DNA of 26,789 bases from a virus: positions 1 to 26,789 of IMG/VR virus record IMGVR_UViG_3300025840_000205, one strand, 5' to 3'. Numbering within the stretch: position 1 is the stretch's first letter; every line of letters starts with the position of its first letter. Below, one piece after another: positions 21,637 through 26,642 of this stretch. The translations under genes were made by a program, and so were the position numbers. The notes beneath the pieces are model-generated. The model made no database searches, was not told where the DNA came from, and saw only the letters and a program-made list of their open reading frames with translations.

Positions 21637-21960
21637 TTACGATTTTATTTTGTAGTCCAAAAAGTTCCGCACCTCAGCGGCGTCTTCGGGGGTGAGCTTT
21701 TGAACCATCTGCGCTGACCGCTCCATCTCTTCCTGGGTGCCGTTGATACGGGCATCCTCAATCAGCATTAGCCAGGGCGGCACCTCAAGCGCCGCTGCGA
21801 TCTTCTCTACAATGGCTATTGATGTACTACGTTCTGCTCTAAGCATTGCGCCTATAAGGCTCTGCGATACGCCAGACATCTTATGAAGGCGGTAGGCCGT
21901 TAAGCCTTTTTCTTCCATCAGGTGGCGTAGGTTGTCCCTGAAAATCTCGTTGGTGTTCAT
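21637..21960 (-). CDS. CI-like repressor, short form without protease domain
   Basis: This 107-residue DNA-binding protein has an N-terminal HTH (about 7-63: 'LRHLMEEKGLTAYRLHKMSGVSQSLIGAML...VEKIAAALEVPPWLML'). About 40 polar helical residues follow, probably for dimer formation. Lambda/P22 CI-type repressors are about twice as long and carry a LexA-like self-cleaving domain that is absent here, so RecA-stimulated cleavage cannot inactivate it. It is divergent from a Cro-like paralogue that aligns without gaps. The start ATG is preceded by AGGGCGAAAG. No terminator is seen between it and the leftward operon. Confidence 0.8.
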   Translation of the reverse strand: MNTNEIFRDNLRHLMEEKGLTAYRLHKMSGVSQSLIGAMLRAERSTSIAIVEKIAAALEVPPWLMLIEDARINGTQEEMERSAQMVQKLTPEDAAEVRNFLDYKIKS

Positions 21961-22008
21961 CTTTCGCCCTGGAGTTCTGCTCCTGTTATTGAAGGTATGA
22001 AGTATACG

Positions 22009-22037
22009 ACGATACTCCTAAAAAAGGTTGTACGCAA
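22009..22037 (-). promoter_or_regulatory. Repressor promoter (PRM-like)
   Basis: On the minus strand TTGCGT (22032-22037), a 17-bp spacer and TATCGT (22009-22014) form a sigma-70 promoter. Its -10 hexamer is identical to that of the leftward promoter. Its predicted start is about 40 bases upstream of the repressor ATG, and its -10 lies inside the inverted repeat at 21999-22018. Confidence 0.55.
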
Positions 22038-22058
22038 AATAATAGTAAAATATTGTGA

Positions 22059-22087
22059 TTGCATACTTCAAAAGCGGGGTGTACGAT
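22059..22087 (+). promoter_or_regulatory. Early rightward promoter (PR-like)
   Basis: TTGCAT (22059-22064), a 17-bp spacer and TACGAT (22082-22087) form a candidate promoter for the Cro-like gene and replication genes, starting near 22094. Its -35 box mirrors that of the repressor promoter: GTACGCAA (22030-22037) and TTGCATAC (22059-22066) form a near-perfect inverted repeat around 21 AT-rich bases. Confidence 0.5.
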
Positions 22088-22117
22088 TCGTTCTCAGGTT
22101 TGAAGTAGGAATTTGCT

Positions 22118-22342
22118 ATGAGCTTGAACGAGGTACTGCGGCAGAACCTTCGCGCAGAAATGGATCGGCAGGGCATGAGCGCCTACCGCCTGTCAAAGTT
22201 GACCGGCGTTTCACAGTCGCTGATTGGCAAGGTTTTACGAGGCGAAGGTGGCAGCAGCCTCGCCACTGTCGAAAACCTTTCATTCGGCCTGAACAAGAAG
22301 CCACACCAGTTGCTGATGCAGCGCCCAGGTGTGGTTGCATGA
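22118..22342 (+). CDS. Cro-like HTH repressor, paralogue of the CI-like protein
   Basis: This is a 74-residue HTH protein, first gene of the rightward operon, starting at ATG behind GTAGGAATTTGCT. It aligns without gaps to residues 1-67 of the divergent CI-like protein: 'LRQNLRAEMDRQGMSAYRLSKLTGVSQSLIGKVLRGEGGSS'. Residues 30-37 (GVSQSLIG), at the turn and recognition helix, are identical in the two, so they should read the same operators. It lacks the C-terminal extension of the CI-like protein. By position it should shut down the repressor promoter and favour lytic growth. Confidence 0.8.
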   Translation: MSLNEVLRQNLRAEMDRQGMSAYRLSKLTGVSQSLIGKVLRGEGGSSLATVENLSFGLNKKPHQLLMQRPGVVA

Positions 22343-22355
22343 GATCCCCAATGTG

Positions 22356-22388
22356 TTGCGGCTTTGAAATCGGCGGGGCCGCAATTTT
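22356..22388 (+). terminator. First of two tandem hairpins after the Cro-like gene
   Basis: TTGCGGC (22356-22362) pairs with GCCGCAA (22378-22384) to form a 7-bp stem with a 15-nt loop followed by TTTT. It is a weaker terminator than the next hairpin. A competing stem, GGGGC (22375-22379) with GCCCC (22389-22393), would disrupt both hairpins. Confidence 0.5.
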
Positions 22389-22389
22389 G

Positions 22390-22415
22390 CCCCTCGTTCG
22401 CGGGGGGATTTTTTT
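22390..22415 (+). terminator. Intrinsic terminator abutting the initiator gene
   Basis: CCCC (22390-22393) pairs with GGGG (22402-22405), with an inner CG pair around GTTC, followed by A and seven T residues (22409-22415) ending right at the next ATG. It is placed like lambda tR1, between cro and the replication genes. Its 3' arm GGGGGG (22402-22407) is also the only ribosome site of the next gene. Confidence 0.8.
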
Positions 22416-23051
22416 ATGATCCATCGAGCGCCCAGATCGCAGTCGTTCACGATCCTGAACACTGCCACTTTCAACCTGCCTATCCCTGCCGATGAGCTTG
22501 GGGTTTACCTGCACCTGCTGTCGAAGCCTGATGACTGGTCAGTCAACGGCGTTTACCTCGCCAAGCACTTCGGGATGTCCAAGGACAAGACTTATCGAAT
22601 CCTGAACAACCTGTGCGAGAGAGAGTCCGGCGGGGTCAAGCTGGTCACGAAGAAGTCGTACCGCAATGAACGTGGTCAGATGGCAACGGACTACATCGTA
22701 CAAGAACCCAGTCCTGAAAATCAGGACCGGTCCGGTCCTGAAAAACCGGAACCGGAAAATCAGGACGTACAAAGTATTGAATTACTTAATCATCATCAAT
22801 GGCGTCCAGATGATGTTCTGGAGCAACAGCTCAAACTCCTGCGGCTGACATACACCGAAGAAGAACTGATCCACTTCCAAGTGGAGCTTTCTGAAAACAC
22901 ACGAAAACGACACAGACCAGGGTCGGCGTTCATCACCTGGTTGAAAAGCGAACGAGGATTCAAGGAGAAGCAACGTGGAACAAGTGAACCCGCAAAGAGC
23001 AGTAGCAACGGCCCAACAGCCAAAGAACTTCTCACAGACTTCAACTGGTGA
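22416..23051 (+). CDS. O-like replication initiator with internal origin
   Basis: This 211-residue protein has an N-terminal winged helix (about 25-95): 'ADELGVYLHLLSKPDDWSVNGVYLAKHFGMSKDKTYRILNNL'. A low-complexity E/P/Q/N linker follows (about 97-125), then a helical C-terminal part 'LRLTYTEEELIHFQVELSENTRKRH...AFITWLKSERGF' that recalls phage replication proteins of the DnaT/O kind. The linker is encoded by the iteron-like repeats at 22711-22766. It starts at ATG 22416, with GGGGGG eight bases before, inside the terminator hairpin. The next gene is a P-like loader, as in lambda O-P. Confidence 0.75.
   Translation: MIHRAPRSQSFTILNTATFNLPIPADELGVYLHLLSKPDDWSVNGVYLAKHFGMSKDKTYRILNNLCERESGGVKLVTKKSYRNERGQMATDYIVQEPSPENQDRSGPEKPEPENQDVQSIELLNHHQWRPDDVLEQQLKLLRLTYTEEELIHFQVELSENTRKRHRPGSAFITWLKSERGFKEKQRGTSEPAKSSSNGPTAKELLTDFNW
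22711..22800 (+). other. Putative replication origin: inverted-repeat iterons plus AT-rich tract
   Basis: GTCCTGA and TCAGGAC alternate four times: 22711-22717, 22721-22727, 22735-22741 and 22760-22766. The first pair forms a 17-bp palindrome, GTCCTGA-AAA-TCAGGAC. A 10-bp palindrome GGACCGGTCC (22724-22733) joins it to the second pair. The next 34 bases (22767-22800) are about three-quarters A+T. Iterons with dyad symmetry followed by an AT-rich stretch inside the initiator gene is the lambda ori plan. Confidence 0.7.
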
Positions 23052-23379
23052 CCAGGAAACGATCAACGCATTGTTCGCCACGATCAAGGTTGCCTACCCG
23101 AACTTTATGTCCAAGCAAAATCAGGACATTGGCTCGATCAAGCGCATGTGGCTGCTGCACCTGGGTGGATACGCAAGGGAGAAGATCGAGGAAGCTGCAA
23201 GGCTGATGGTTGATCGCTACCCGACATTTGCCCCTACCCTGGGTGAGTTCAAGAAGCTGATCGCTGAGATCAACCAGGCGAAACCAGCGCACAAGGAATA
23301 CATCGCGCTGCCCAGGCCGGAAGCAGATCCCAGCATTGCCAGGATGGAGCTGGGCAAGATGAAGGCGCTGCTTTCATGA
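22975..23379 (+). CDS. P-like helicase loader
   Basis: This 134-residue protein starts at GTG 22975 behind AAGGAG and overlaps the initiator gene by 77 bases. The segment 'INALFATIKVAYPNFMSK...IKRMWLLHLGGYAREKIEEAARLMVDRYPTFAPTLGEFKKLI' matches the pattern of the N-terminal part of phage replication protein P (Phage_lambda_P family), which brings host DnaB helicase to the origin. It is about half the length of lambda P (233), so only part of that protein is represented. The adjacent initiator and origin support the role. Confidence 0.7.
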   Translation: MEQVNPQRAVATAQQPKNFSQTSTGDQETINALFATIKVAYPNFMSKQNQDIGSIKRMWLLHLGGYAREKIEEAARLMVDRYPTFAPTLGEFKKLIAEINQAKPAHKEYIALPRPEADPSIARMELGKMKALLS

Positions 23380-23795
23380 AGTGCGTCGTCAGGATCGAGA
23401 ACGGCATCGCGTACCCAGACACGGACGCCACGGCCGATTGGATGATGAACGCCAGCGACCGGACATACGCCGTCGACTTCAAGCCTGCCAGGTCACCCCA
23501 GTACCACCGGTATGCCATGAAGATGCTCAGGATCATGTTCGACATGACAGACGAGACAATCGGATTTGAACCCTGGCGCAAGATGCTGACCGTCAAGGCC
23601 GGTTACTTCACCAGCGTTGGCAAGGTCGACGTGAAGGGTACGACCAGCGTGGCAGTGATACCTGACTCACTCGCATTCGAGAACATGGACCAGGACGAAT
23701 TCAGAACCTGCTGGGGAGACATGCACCAGGCCTTCGTCGACAAGTACGGCAAGTCACTGACGAACGCCCAGCTCAACGAGTGGAGCGTGATGTGA
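23376..23795 (+). CDS. DUF1367-like phage protein
   Basis: This 139-residue protein starts in an ATGA overlap with the helicase-loader gene. The pattern 'RSPQYHRYAMKMLRIMFD...FEPWRKMLTVKAGYF' followed by 'VIPDSLAFENMDQDEFRTCW' is what I know from DUF1367, a family common between replication and lysis genes of lambdoid phages. Its biochemical role is unknown to me. There is no signal peptide or membrane segment. Confidence 0.65.
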   Translation: MKCVVRIENGIAYPDTDATADWMMNASDRTYAVDFKPARSPQYHRYAMKMLRIMFDMTDETIGFEPWRKMLTVKAGYFTSVGKVDVKGTTSVAVIPDSLAFENMDQDEFRTCWGDMHQAFVDKYGKSLTNAQLNEWSVM

Positions 23796-23953
23796 AGAAG
23801 TTCGGGTTCGACAAGAGGGGAAATCTCATCTACTCAGGCCCACGGGAGCCTGGGTTCATTGATCACACGAAGGGGCAACGCAATGACAATCACAGAAAAG
23901 TTCCATCAGTTCCACAGGGAAAACCCTCACGTATACAAGACGCTGGTCGCTAA
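23792..23953 (+). CDS. Possible small overlapping ORF
   Basis: The frame starts at GTG 23792 in a GTGA overlap with the DUF1367-like stop, with GGAG seven bases before, and encodes 53 residues (VKKFGFDKRGNLIYSGPREP...). It fills the 87-base gap to the next gene but then overlaps that gene by 71 bases. The start signals are good and the length is short; it may be real only in part. Confidence 0.4.
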   Translation: MKKFGFDKRGNLIYSGPREPGFIDHTKGQRNDNHRKVPSVPQGKPSRIQDAGR

Positions 23954-24161
23954 GTGCAGGCAGTACCGGCGACATAACCCAGGGGCGAAGATCGGCATCG
24001 CCACCCTGTGGGAGAACATGCGCTGGGACTACATGATGTCCACCGAACACCAGGACTTCAAGCTGAACAACAATTACCGCAGTCACTACGCCAGGTTGAT
24101 CATGGAGTGCAACCATGACCTGCGAGACATCTTCGAGATCCGCGAAATGAGGGCGGCGTAA
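23883..24161 (+). CDS. Conserved phage protein of unknown function
   Basis: This 92-residue protein starts at ATG 23883 behind GAAGGGGCAACGCA; the frame opens at 23859, but there is no site there. The composition is striking: 'FHQFHRENPHVYKTLVAKCRQYRRHN', then 'IATLWENMRWDYMMSTEHQDFKLNNNYRSHYARLIME'. I recognise this as a family frequent in phage early-right regions, without a known role. It has many aromatic, His and Arg residues and a likely all-helical fold, suggesting nucleic-acid contact. Confidence 0.7.
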   Translation: MTITEKFHQFHRENPHVYKTLVAKCRQYRRHNPGAKIGIATLWENMRWDYMMSTEHQDFKLNNNYRSHYARLIMECNHDLRDIFEIREMRAA

Positions 24162-24394
24162 TGGCGGTCGGCAGCTACTACCGCAGCTCACCAGAGGGTG
24201 GTCTGCAGAGTCCGTACAGCAAAAAGCCACCGGCCAAGCAGATGACGTTCGCGGAGCGTAGGGCGCATGAGGCAGAGGTCGCCAGGATGACCGAGAGGTT
24301 TCTGGCAGGCGGCGGCGAGATCCAGGTGGGTGAGGCACCGGCAGAGCCAACATCATCGAAGAGGGTTGGAATGCCCAGGCGAGGGCTTTACTGA
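24161..24394 (+). CDS. Hypothetical small basic protein
   Basis: This 77-residue protein starts at a TAATG overlap with the gene before and ends one base into the next start. The N-terminus 'YYRSSPEGGLQSPYSKKPP' is probably disordered. A charged helix 'FAERRAHEAEVARMTERFL' and a Pro/Arg-rich tail 'GMPRRGLY' follow. No domain is recognised. By place it lies among the small genes between replication and lysis (nin-like region). Confidence 0.55.
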   Translation: MAVGSYYRSSPEGGLQSPYSKKPPAKQMTFAERRAHEAEVARMTERFLAGGGEIQVGEAPAEPTSSKRVGMPRRGLY

Positions 24395-24708
24395 TGCATG
24401 CCGTTCAACCTAACGCAGAGCAGAAGAGATGGCGCGAAGAGGTCCGTCAGCTTGGCATGGGCGAGATCATTCACCACGCCACTGACAGGACCATGAAGGT
24501 GAGACCGGTGGGCAACATTGGTCACTGGTGGTTGGTCCCATGCGAGAGCGAAGAGGAGCATCGACGCATTCACGCGATGGGCAAAAGCCGGAAGACATAC
24601 GAGAAGACCCGCTTCATGGACGTGGTCATCACATACATCCGAACCCATCACGAATACCCACCGATACCAGAGGGTGTCTTCAAAGCCATCATGGACTTTC
24701 ACCGATGA
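24394..24708 (+). CDS. Hypothetical protein with HNH-like histidine pattern
   Basis: This is a 104-residue protein. The segment 'MGEIIHHATDRTMKV...IGHWWLVPCESEEEHRRIHAMGKSRKTYE' has a double His, a central 'GHWW' and a downstream H-x(3)-H. The spacing recalls phage nuclease-like proteins of the nin region (HNH-type cores), but no zinc-binding Cys pairs are present, so I do not call it a nuclease firmly. It overlaps the next start as ATGA and so is co-translated with the DUF1064 gene. Confidence 0.5.
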   Translation: MHAVQPNAEQKRWREEVRQLGMGEIIHHATDRTMKVRPVGNIGHWWLVPCESEEEHRRIHAMGKSRKTYEKTRFMDVVITYIRTHHEYPPIPEGVFKAIMDFHR

Positions 24709-25019
24709 ACAAATTCAACGCAAAGCCAACAGAGATCGATGGCATCCGCTTCGCCAGCAAGAAAGAGGCCAAGCGGTACACGGAGCTGAAGCTCATGGAG
24801 AAGGCCGGTCTGATCAGCGACCTGACACTCCAGCCAACCTACAAGTTCCCTGACCTGGAGTACCCCGACCGGTACGTCGCTGACTTCTCCTACAAGGAGA
24901 ATGGCGTCGAGAAGGTCGAGGACGTGAAGGGTCTCAAGAAATCAACTGCCTACACGGTCTTCAGGATCAAGAAGGCGCTCATGAAGTATTTCCACAAGAT
25001 CGAGGTGATCGAAATATGA
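24705..25019 (+). CDS. DUF1064 nuclease-like protein
   Basis: This 104-residue protein starts at ATG 24705 (MNKFNAKPTEIDGIRFASKKEAKRY) in an ATGA overlap; the longer frame from 24528 is a shadow of the upstream gene. Family signs are the 'FNAKPTEIDGIRFASKKEA' start with E21, 'DRYVADFSY' with D60, and 'VEDVKG' with E72/D73 and K75. These resemble the PD-(D/E)XK arrangement of phage endonucleases similar to Holliday-junction resolvases. It probably processes branched DNA before packaging, a job done by RusA or T7 gp3 in other phages. Confidence 0.75.
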   Translation: MNKFNAKPTEIDGIRFASKKEAKRYTELKLMEKAGLISDLTLQPTYKFPDLEYPDRYVADFSYKENGVEKVEDVKGLKKSTAYTVFRIKKALMKYFHKIEVIEI

Positions 25020-25198
25020 AGAAGCTGTTGTTGCTTACAGTACTAATTCTGCCAGGTTGCGCGAACATGAAGCCGGTGGACATGTGTATCAAGACGGGAG
25101 TTCTGATGGACCTGGTTAAGCTGGACATCTGCGGCAAGGTGGGTGACGGCAAGTTCGATCCTGAAATCGACGTGGAGAAGGCCGATGCCGTGGATTAA
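25016..25198 (+). CDS. Small predicted lipoprotein
   Basis: This 60-residue protein starts in an ATGA overlap. The N-terminus MKKLLLLTVLILPGC is a lipoprotein signal with lipidation site C15 (L-P-G-C), giving a mature peptide of 46 residues with two more Cys (24, 39) and an acidic end. It stands before the lysozyme gene, so it may be an outer-membrane spanin-like (Rz1) or inner-membrane lipoprotein. It is not proline-rich like Rz1, and no partner Rz is seen. Confidence 0.65.
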   Translation: MKKLLLLTVLILPGCANMKPVDMCIKTGVLMDLVKLDICGKVGDGKFDPEIDVEKADAVD

Positions 25199-25547
25199 CG
25201 AGCCAACCCTGAAGAAGGGGCGGGACGGTTTCATGAACGTCGCCACTGTCGGGGTCTGGGAAGATCCCTCGACCAAGGAGCATCACGTCGTACCGGCCGG
25301 AACAGAGACCAACCTCGCCAGCATTCCATGGTTCCTGGGCTGGTACATCGATAAGTTGGGTGATGCGCTGCTGCCGTCAGTGCTGCACGATCATGAGTAC
25401 GTTCATGGCAATGACCGGAAGGCCGCAGACCTGCGGTTTTATGTCGGGCTGATGGAGGACGGCATGCGCCAGTCGAAGGCCTCCCTGGCGTACAAGGTTC
25501 TGAGGCTGTGCGGCTGGTACGCATGGTGGAGAGGGCATAAGCGATGA
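25185..25547 (+). CDS. DUF1353 family protein
   Basis: This 120-residue protein starts at ATG 25185 behind GGAGAAGGCC and overlaps the lipoprotein stop by 14 bases. Its key pattern is 'VVPAGTETNLASIPWFLGWYID...LPSVLHDHEYVHG...RKAADLRFYVGLMEDGM', which is DUF1353. That family is found beside phage lysis genes and has conserved Asp/His residues (H67-D68-H69 here); its role is not known to me. The aromatic-rich C-terminus 'LCGWYAWWRG' might touch the membrane, but I do not call it a holin. Confidence 0.75.
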   Translation: MPWINEPTLKKGRDGFMNVATVGVWEDPSTKEHHVVPAGTETNLASIPWFLGWYIDKLGDALLPSVLHDHEYVHGNDRKAADLRFYVGLMEDGMRQSKASLAYKVLRLCGWYAWWRGHKR

Positions 25548-25963
25548 CAGACGTTAAAGCATTACTGCAAGAAGAGATCGACGCGATCTGCGAGGAGGAG
25601 GGCTTCAGGGAGAAGGTCTACAAGGACCACCTGGGCAATGACACCTTCGGGCATGGCCTGACCTGGATCTCGGAGTACGAGTCCAAGATGGTCGTCAGCC
25701 ACCGAGTGCCAGGTATCGTCGCCCAGCTCATCGATCAACACCCATTTCTCGAAGAGCAGCCGGTCGAGGTCGTCATGATCCTGACCCACATGGCATACCA
25801 GCTCGGGGTGGCCGGTGTCGGCAAGTTCAGGAAAATGCTGGAAGCCATCAAGGACCAGGACTATCCCCGGGCAGCAGACGAGATGCTCGACTCCAAGTGG
25901 CACAAGCAAACACCCAACCGCGCCAACAGACTGGCCGAGAGGATGAGGGCATGCAAAAGCTGA
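25544..25963 (+). CDS. Endolysin, T4-type lysozyme (GH24)
   Basis: This 139-residue muramidase cleaves peptidoglycan to release progeny. The catalytic triad is visible with T4 lysozyme spacing: E19, D28 and T34 in 'EEEGFREKVYKDHLGNDTFGHGLTW' (T4: E11, D20, T26). The C-terminal part 'AYQLGVAGVGKFRKMLEAIKDQDYPRAADEML...KQTPNRANRLAERM' is the usual second lobe. There is no signal peptide or signal anchor, so it needs a holin to reach the wall. The start is an ATGA overlap with the DUF1353 gene. Confidence 0.92.
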   Translation: MTDVKALLQEEIDAICEEEGFREKVYKDHLGNDTFGHGLTWISEYESKMVVSHRVPGIVAQLIDQHPFLEEQPVEVVMILTHMAYQLGVAGVGKFRKMLEAIKDQDYPRAADEMLDSKWHKQTPNRANRLAERMRACKS

Positions 25964-26184
25964 CAAGGCGACAGGAAGACGTGCTGATCTTCATCGTAGA
26001 CGAGACAGCAGACACGGGCTTCACTCCGTCACTGCCAGAGATCGCGCAGCACTTCGGGTGGAGATCACAGAACGCCGCAGCGGAACACGTCCAGGCGCTG
26101 GTCGAGAAGGGCTGGCTGTCCCGCAAGCACCATCAACTGAAGATCAACGGCACATGCCCGTTATGCAGGAGGGTTCATGGGTAG
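25951..26184 (+). CDS. LexA-type DNA-binding domain protein without peptidase
   Basis: This 77-residue protein starts at ATG 25951 behind GAGGATGAGGGC; the frame opens upstream at 25897, inside the lysozyme gene. Residues 1-60 form the LexA N-terminal winged helix: 'LTRRQEDVLIFIVDETADTGFTPSLPEIAQHFGWRSQNAAAEHVQALVEKGWL'. LexA then has a hinge and a self-cleaving peptidase; here it is replaced by a 15-residue tail with CPLC (69-72) and H76, possibly metal binding. It sits between the lysozyme and packaging genes. It could regulate late genes or compete at host SOS boxes. Confidence 0.75.
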   Translation: MQKLTRRQEDVLIFIVDETADTGFTPSLPEIAQHFGWRSQNAAAEHVQALVEKGWLSRKHHQLKINGTCPLCRRVHG

Positions 26185-26572
26185 CACGGTCGGGAAGTCG
26201 GTCGCTCAACGCAACCGTGAGGTCAGGCAAGAGTCACTCAGGGAGCTGCTTGCCTCTCAGGGTCACTTACAGCATCTCATTGAGGACATTGAAGAAATGC
26301 ATCAATTAGGCTCCGCTGATCGAATAAACCGATTGATCGAGGAGCTGGAGGATACCGACAAGGTCAAGATGCACCTGATAGGCGATGAGTTCAGGCTCAA
26401 GGTGCTGAAGGAGGTTGCAGACAAGCGCATCAAGCTGATCAACAAGTACCTGCCTGATGCCAGGGACATTGAGGCTGCAGACAAGGCTCCGCAGGGCGTG
26501 GTGATGGTGCTGAACTACACCGGCATCAAGGATGAGGAGAAGATTATTGAGGGGGAGGAAGTGGATGAGTGA
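26177..26572 (+). CDS. Candidate small terminase subunit
   Basis: This 131-residue protein overlaps the previous gene by 8 bases. The N-terminus 'VGKSVAQRNREVRQESLRELLASQGHLQHLIEDIEEMHQL' is charged and helical. The middle 'LKVLKEVADKRIKLINKYLPD' matches a pattern I associate with phage small terminase-like proteins, and the C-terminus is acidic ('IEGEEVDE'). Position after lysis genes and, by P22 order, before the large terminase supports a DNA-recognition role in packaging. An alternative is a packaging-region regulator. Confidence 0.5.
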   Translation: MGSTVGKSVAQRNREVRQESLRELLASQGHLQHLIEDIEEMHQLGSADRINRLIEELEDTDKVKMHLIGDEFRLKVLKEVADKRIKLINKYLPDARDIEAADKAPQGVVMVLNYTGIKDEEKIIEGEEVDE

Positions 26573-26642
26573 TCAAGACGAAATTAACACTAGCGCAGAG
26601 TATGTAGACCGTCTACATGCAAATTTAGGGAGAGAACAATGA
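26565..26642 (+). CDS. Possible 25-residue leader ORF
   Basis: ATG 26565, preceded by GGGGGAGGAAGTGG, opens a 25-codon frame (MSDQDEINTSAEYVDRLHAN...) that ends in an ATGA overlap with the next start. Its start and end signals are good, but it is very short and contains a 17-bp palindrome, so it may be a leader or a site rather than a protein gene. Confidence 0.35.
   Translation: MSDQDEINTSAEYVDRLHANLGREQ
26602..26618. promoter_or_regulatory. Perfect 17-bp palindrome between terminase-region genes
   Basis: ATGTAGAC-C-GTCTACAT has 8-bp arms around one base. It lies 30 bases after the candidate small-terminase gene and 21 before the next start. The size fits a dimeric regulator site or a packaging recognition element; no T-run follows, so it is not a terminator. 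Confidence 0.5.

Larger units (their letters stand above)
21997..22107. promoter_or_regulatory. Operator region between repressor and Cro genes
   Basis: Half-sites related to TTGAAGT occur at 21997-22003 (ATGAAGT), 22065-22071 (reverse strand) and 22100-22106. The first belongs to an imperfect 20-bp inverted repeat, GAAGTAT-N6-ATACTCC (21999-22018), covering the -10 box of the repressor promoter. The second covers the spacer start of the rightward promoter, and the third lies just before the Cro ribosome site. Confidence 0.55.

Noticed and set aside
22700-22770. CRISPR array
   Set aside because: The repeats are short, palindromic and only partly regular, with no unique spacers of constant size. 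They fit replication iterons inside a coding region.
24528-24704. N-terminal extension of the DUF1064 protein
   Set aside because: It overlaps the preceding gene in another frame and is rich in H/R/S/P. ATG 24705 matches the known family start.
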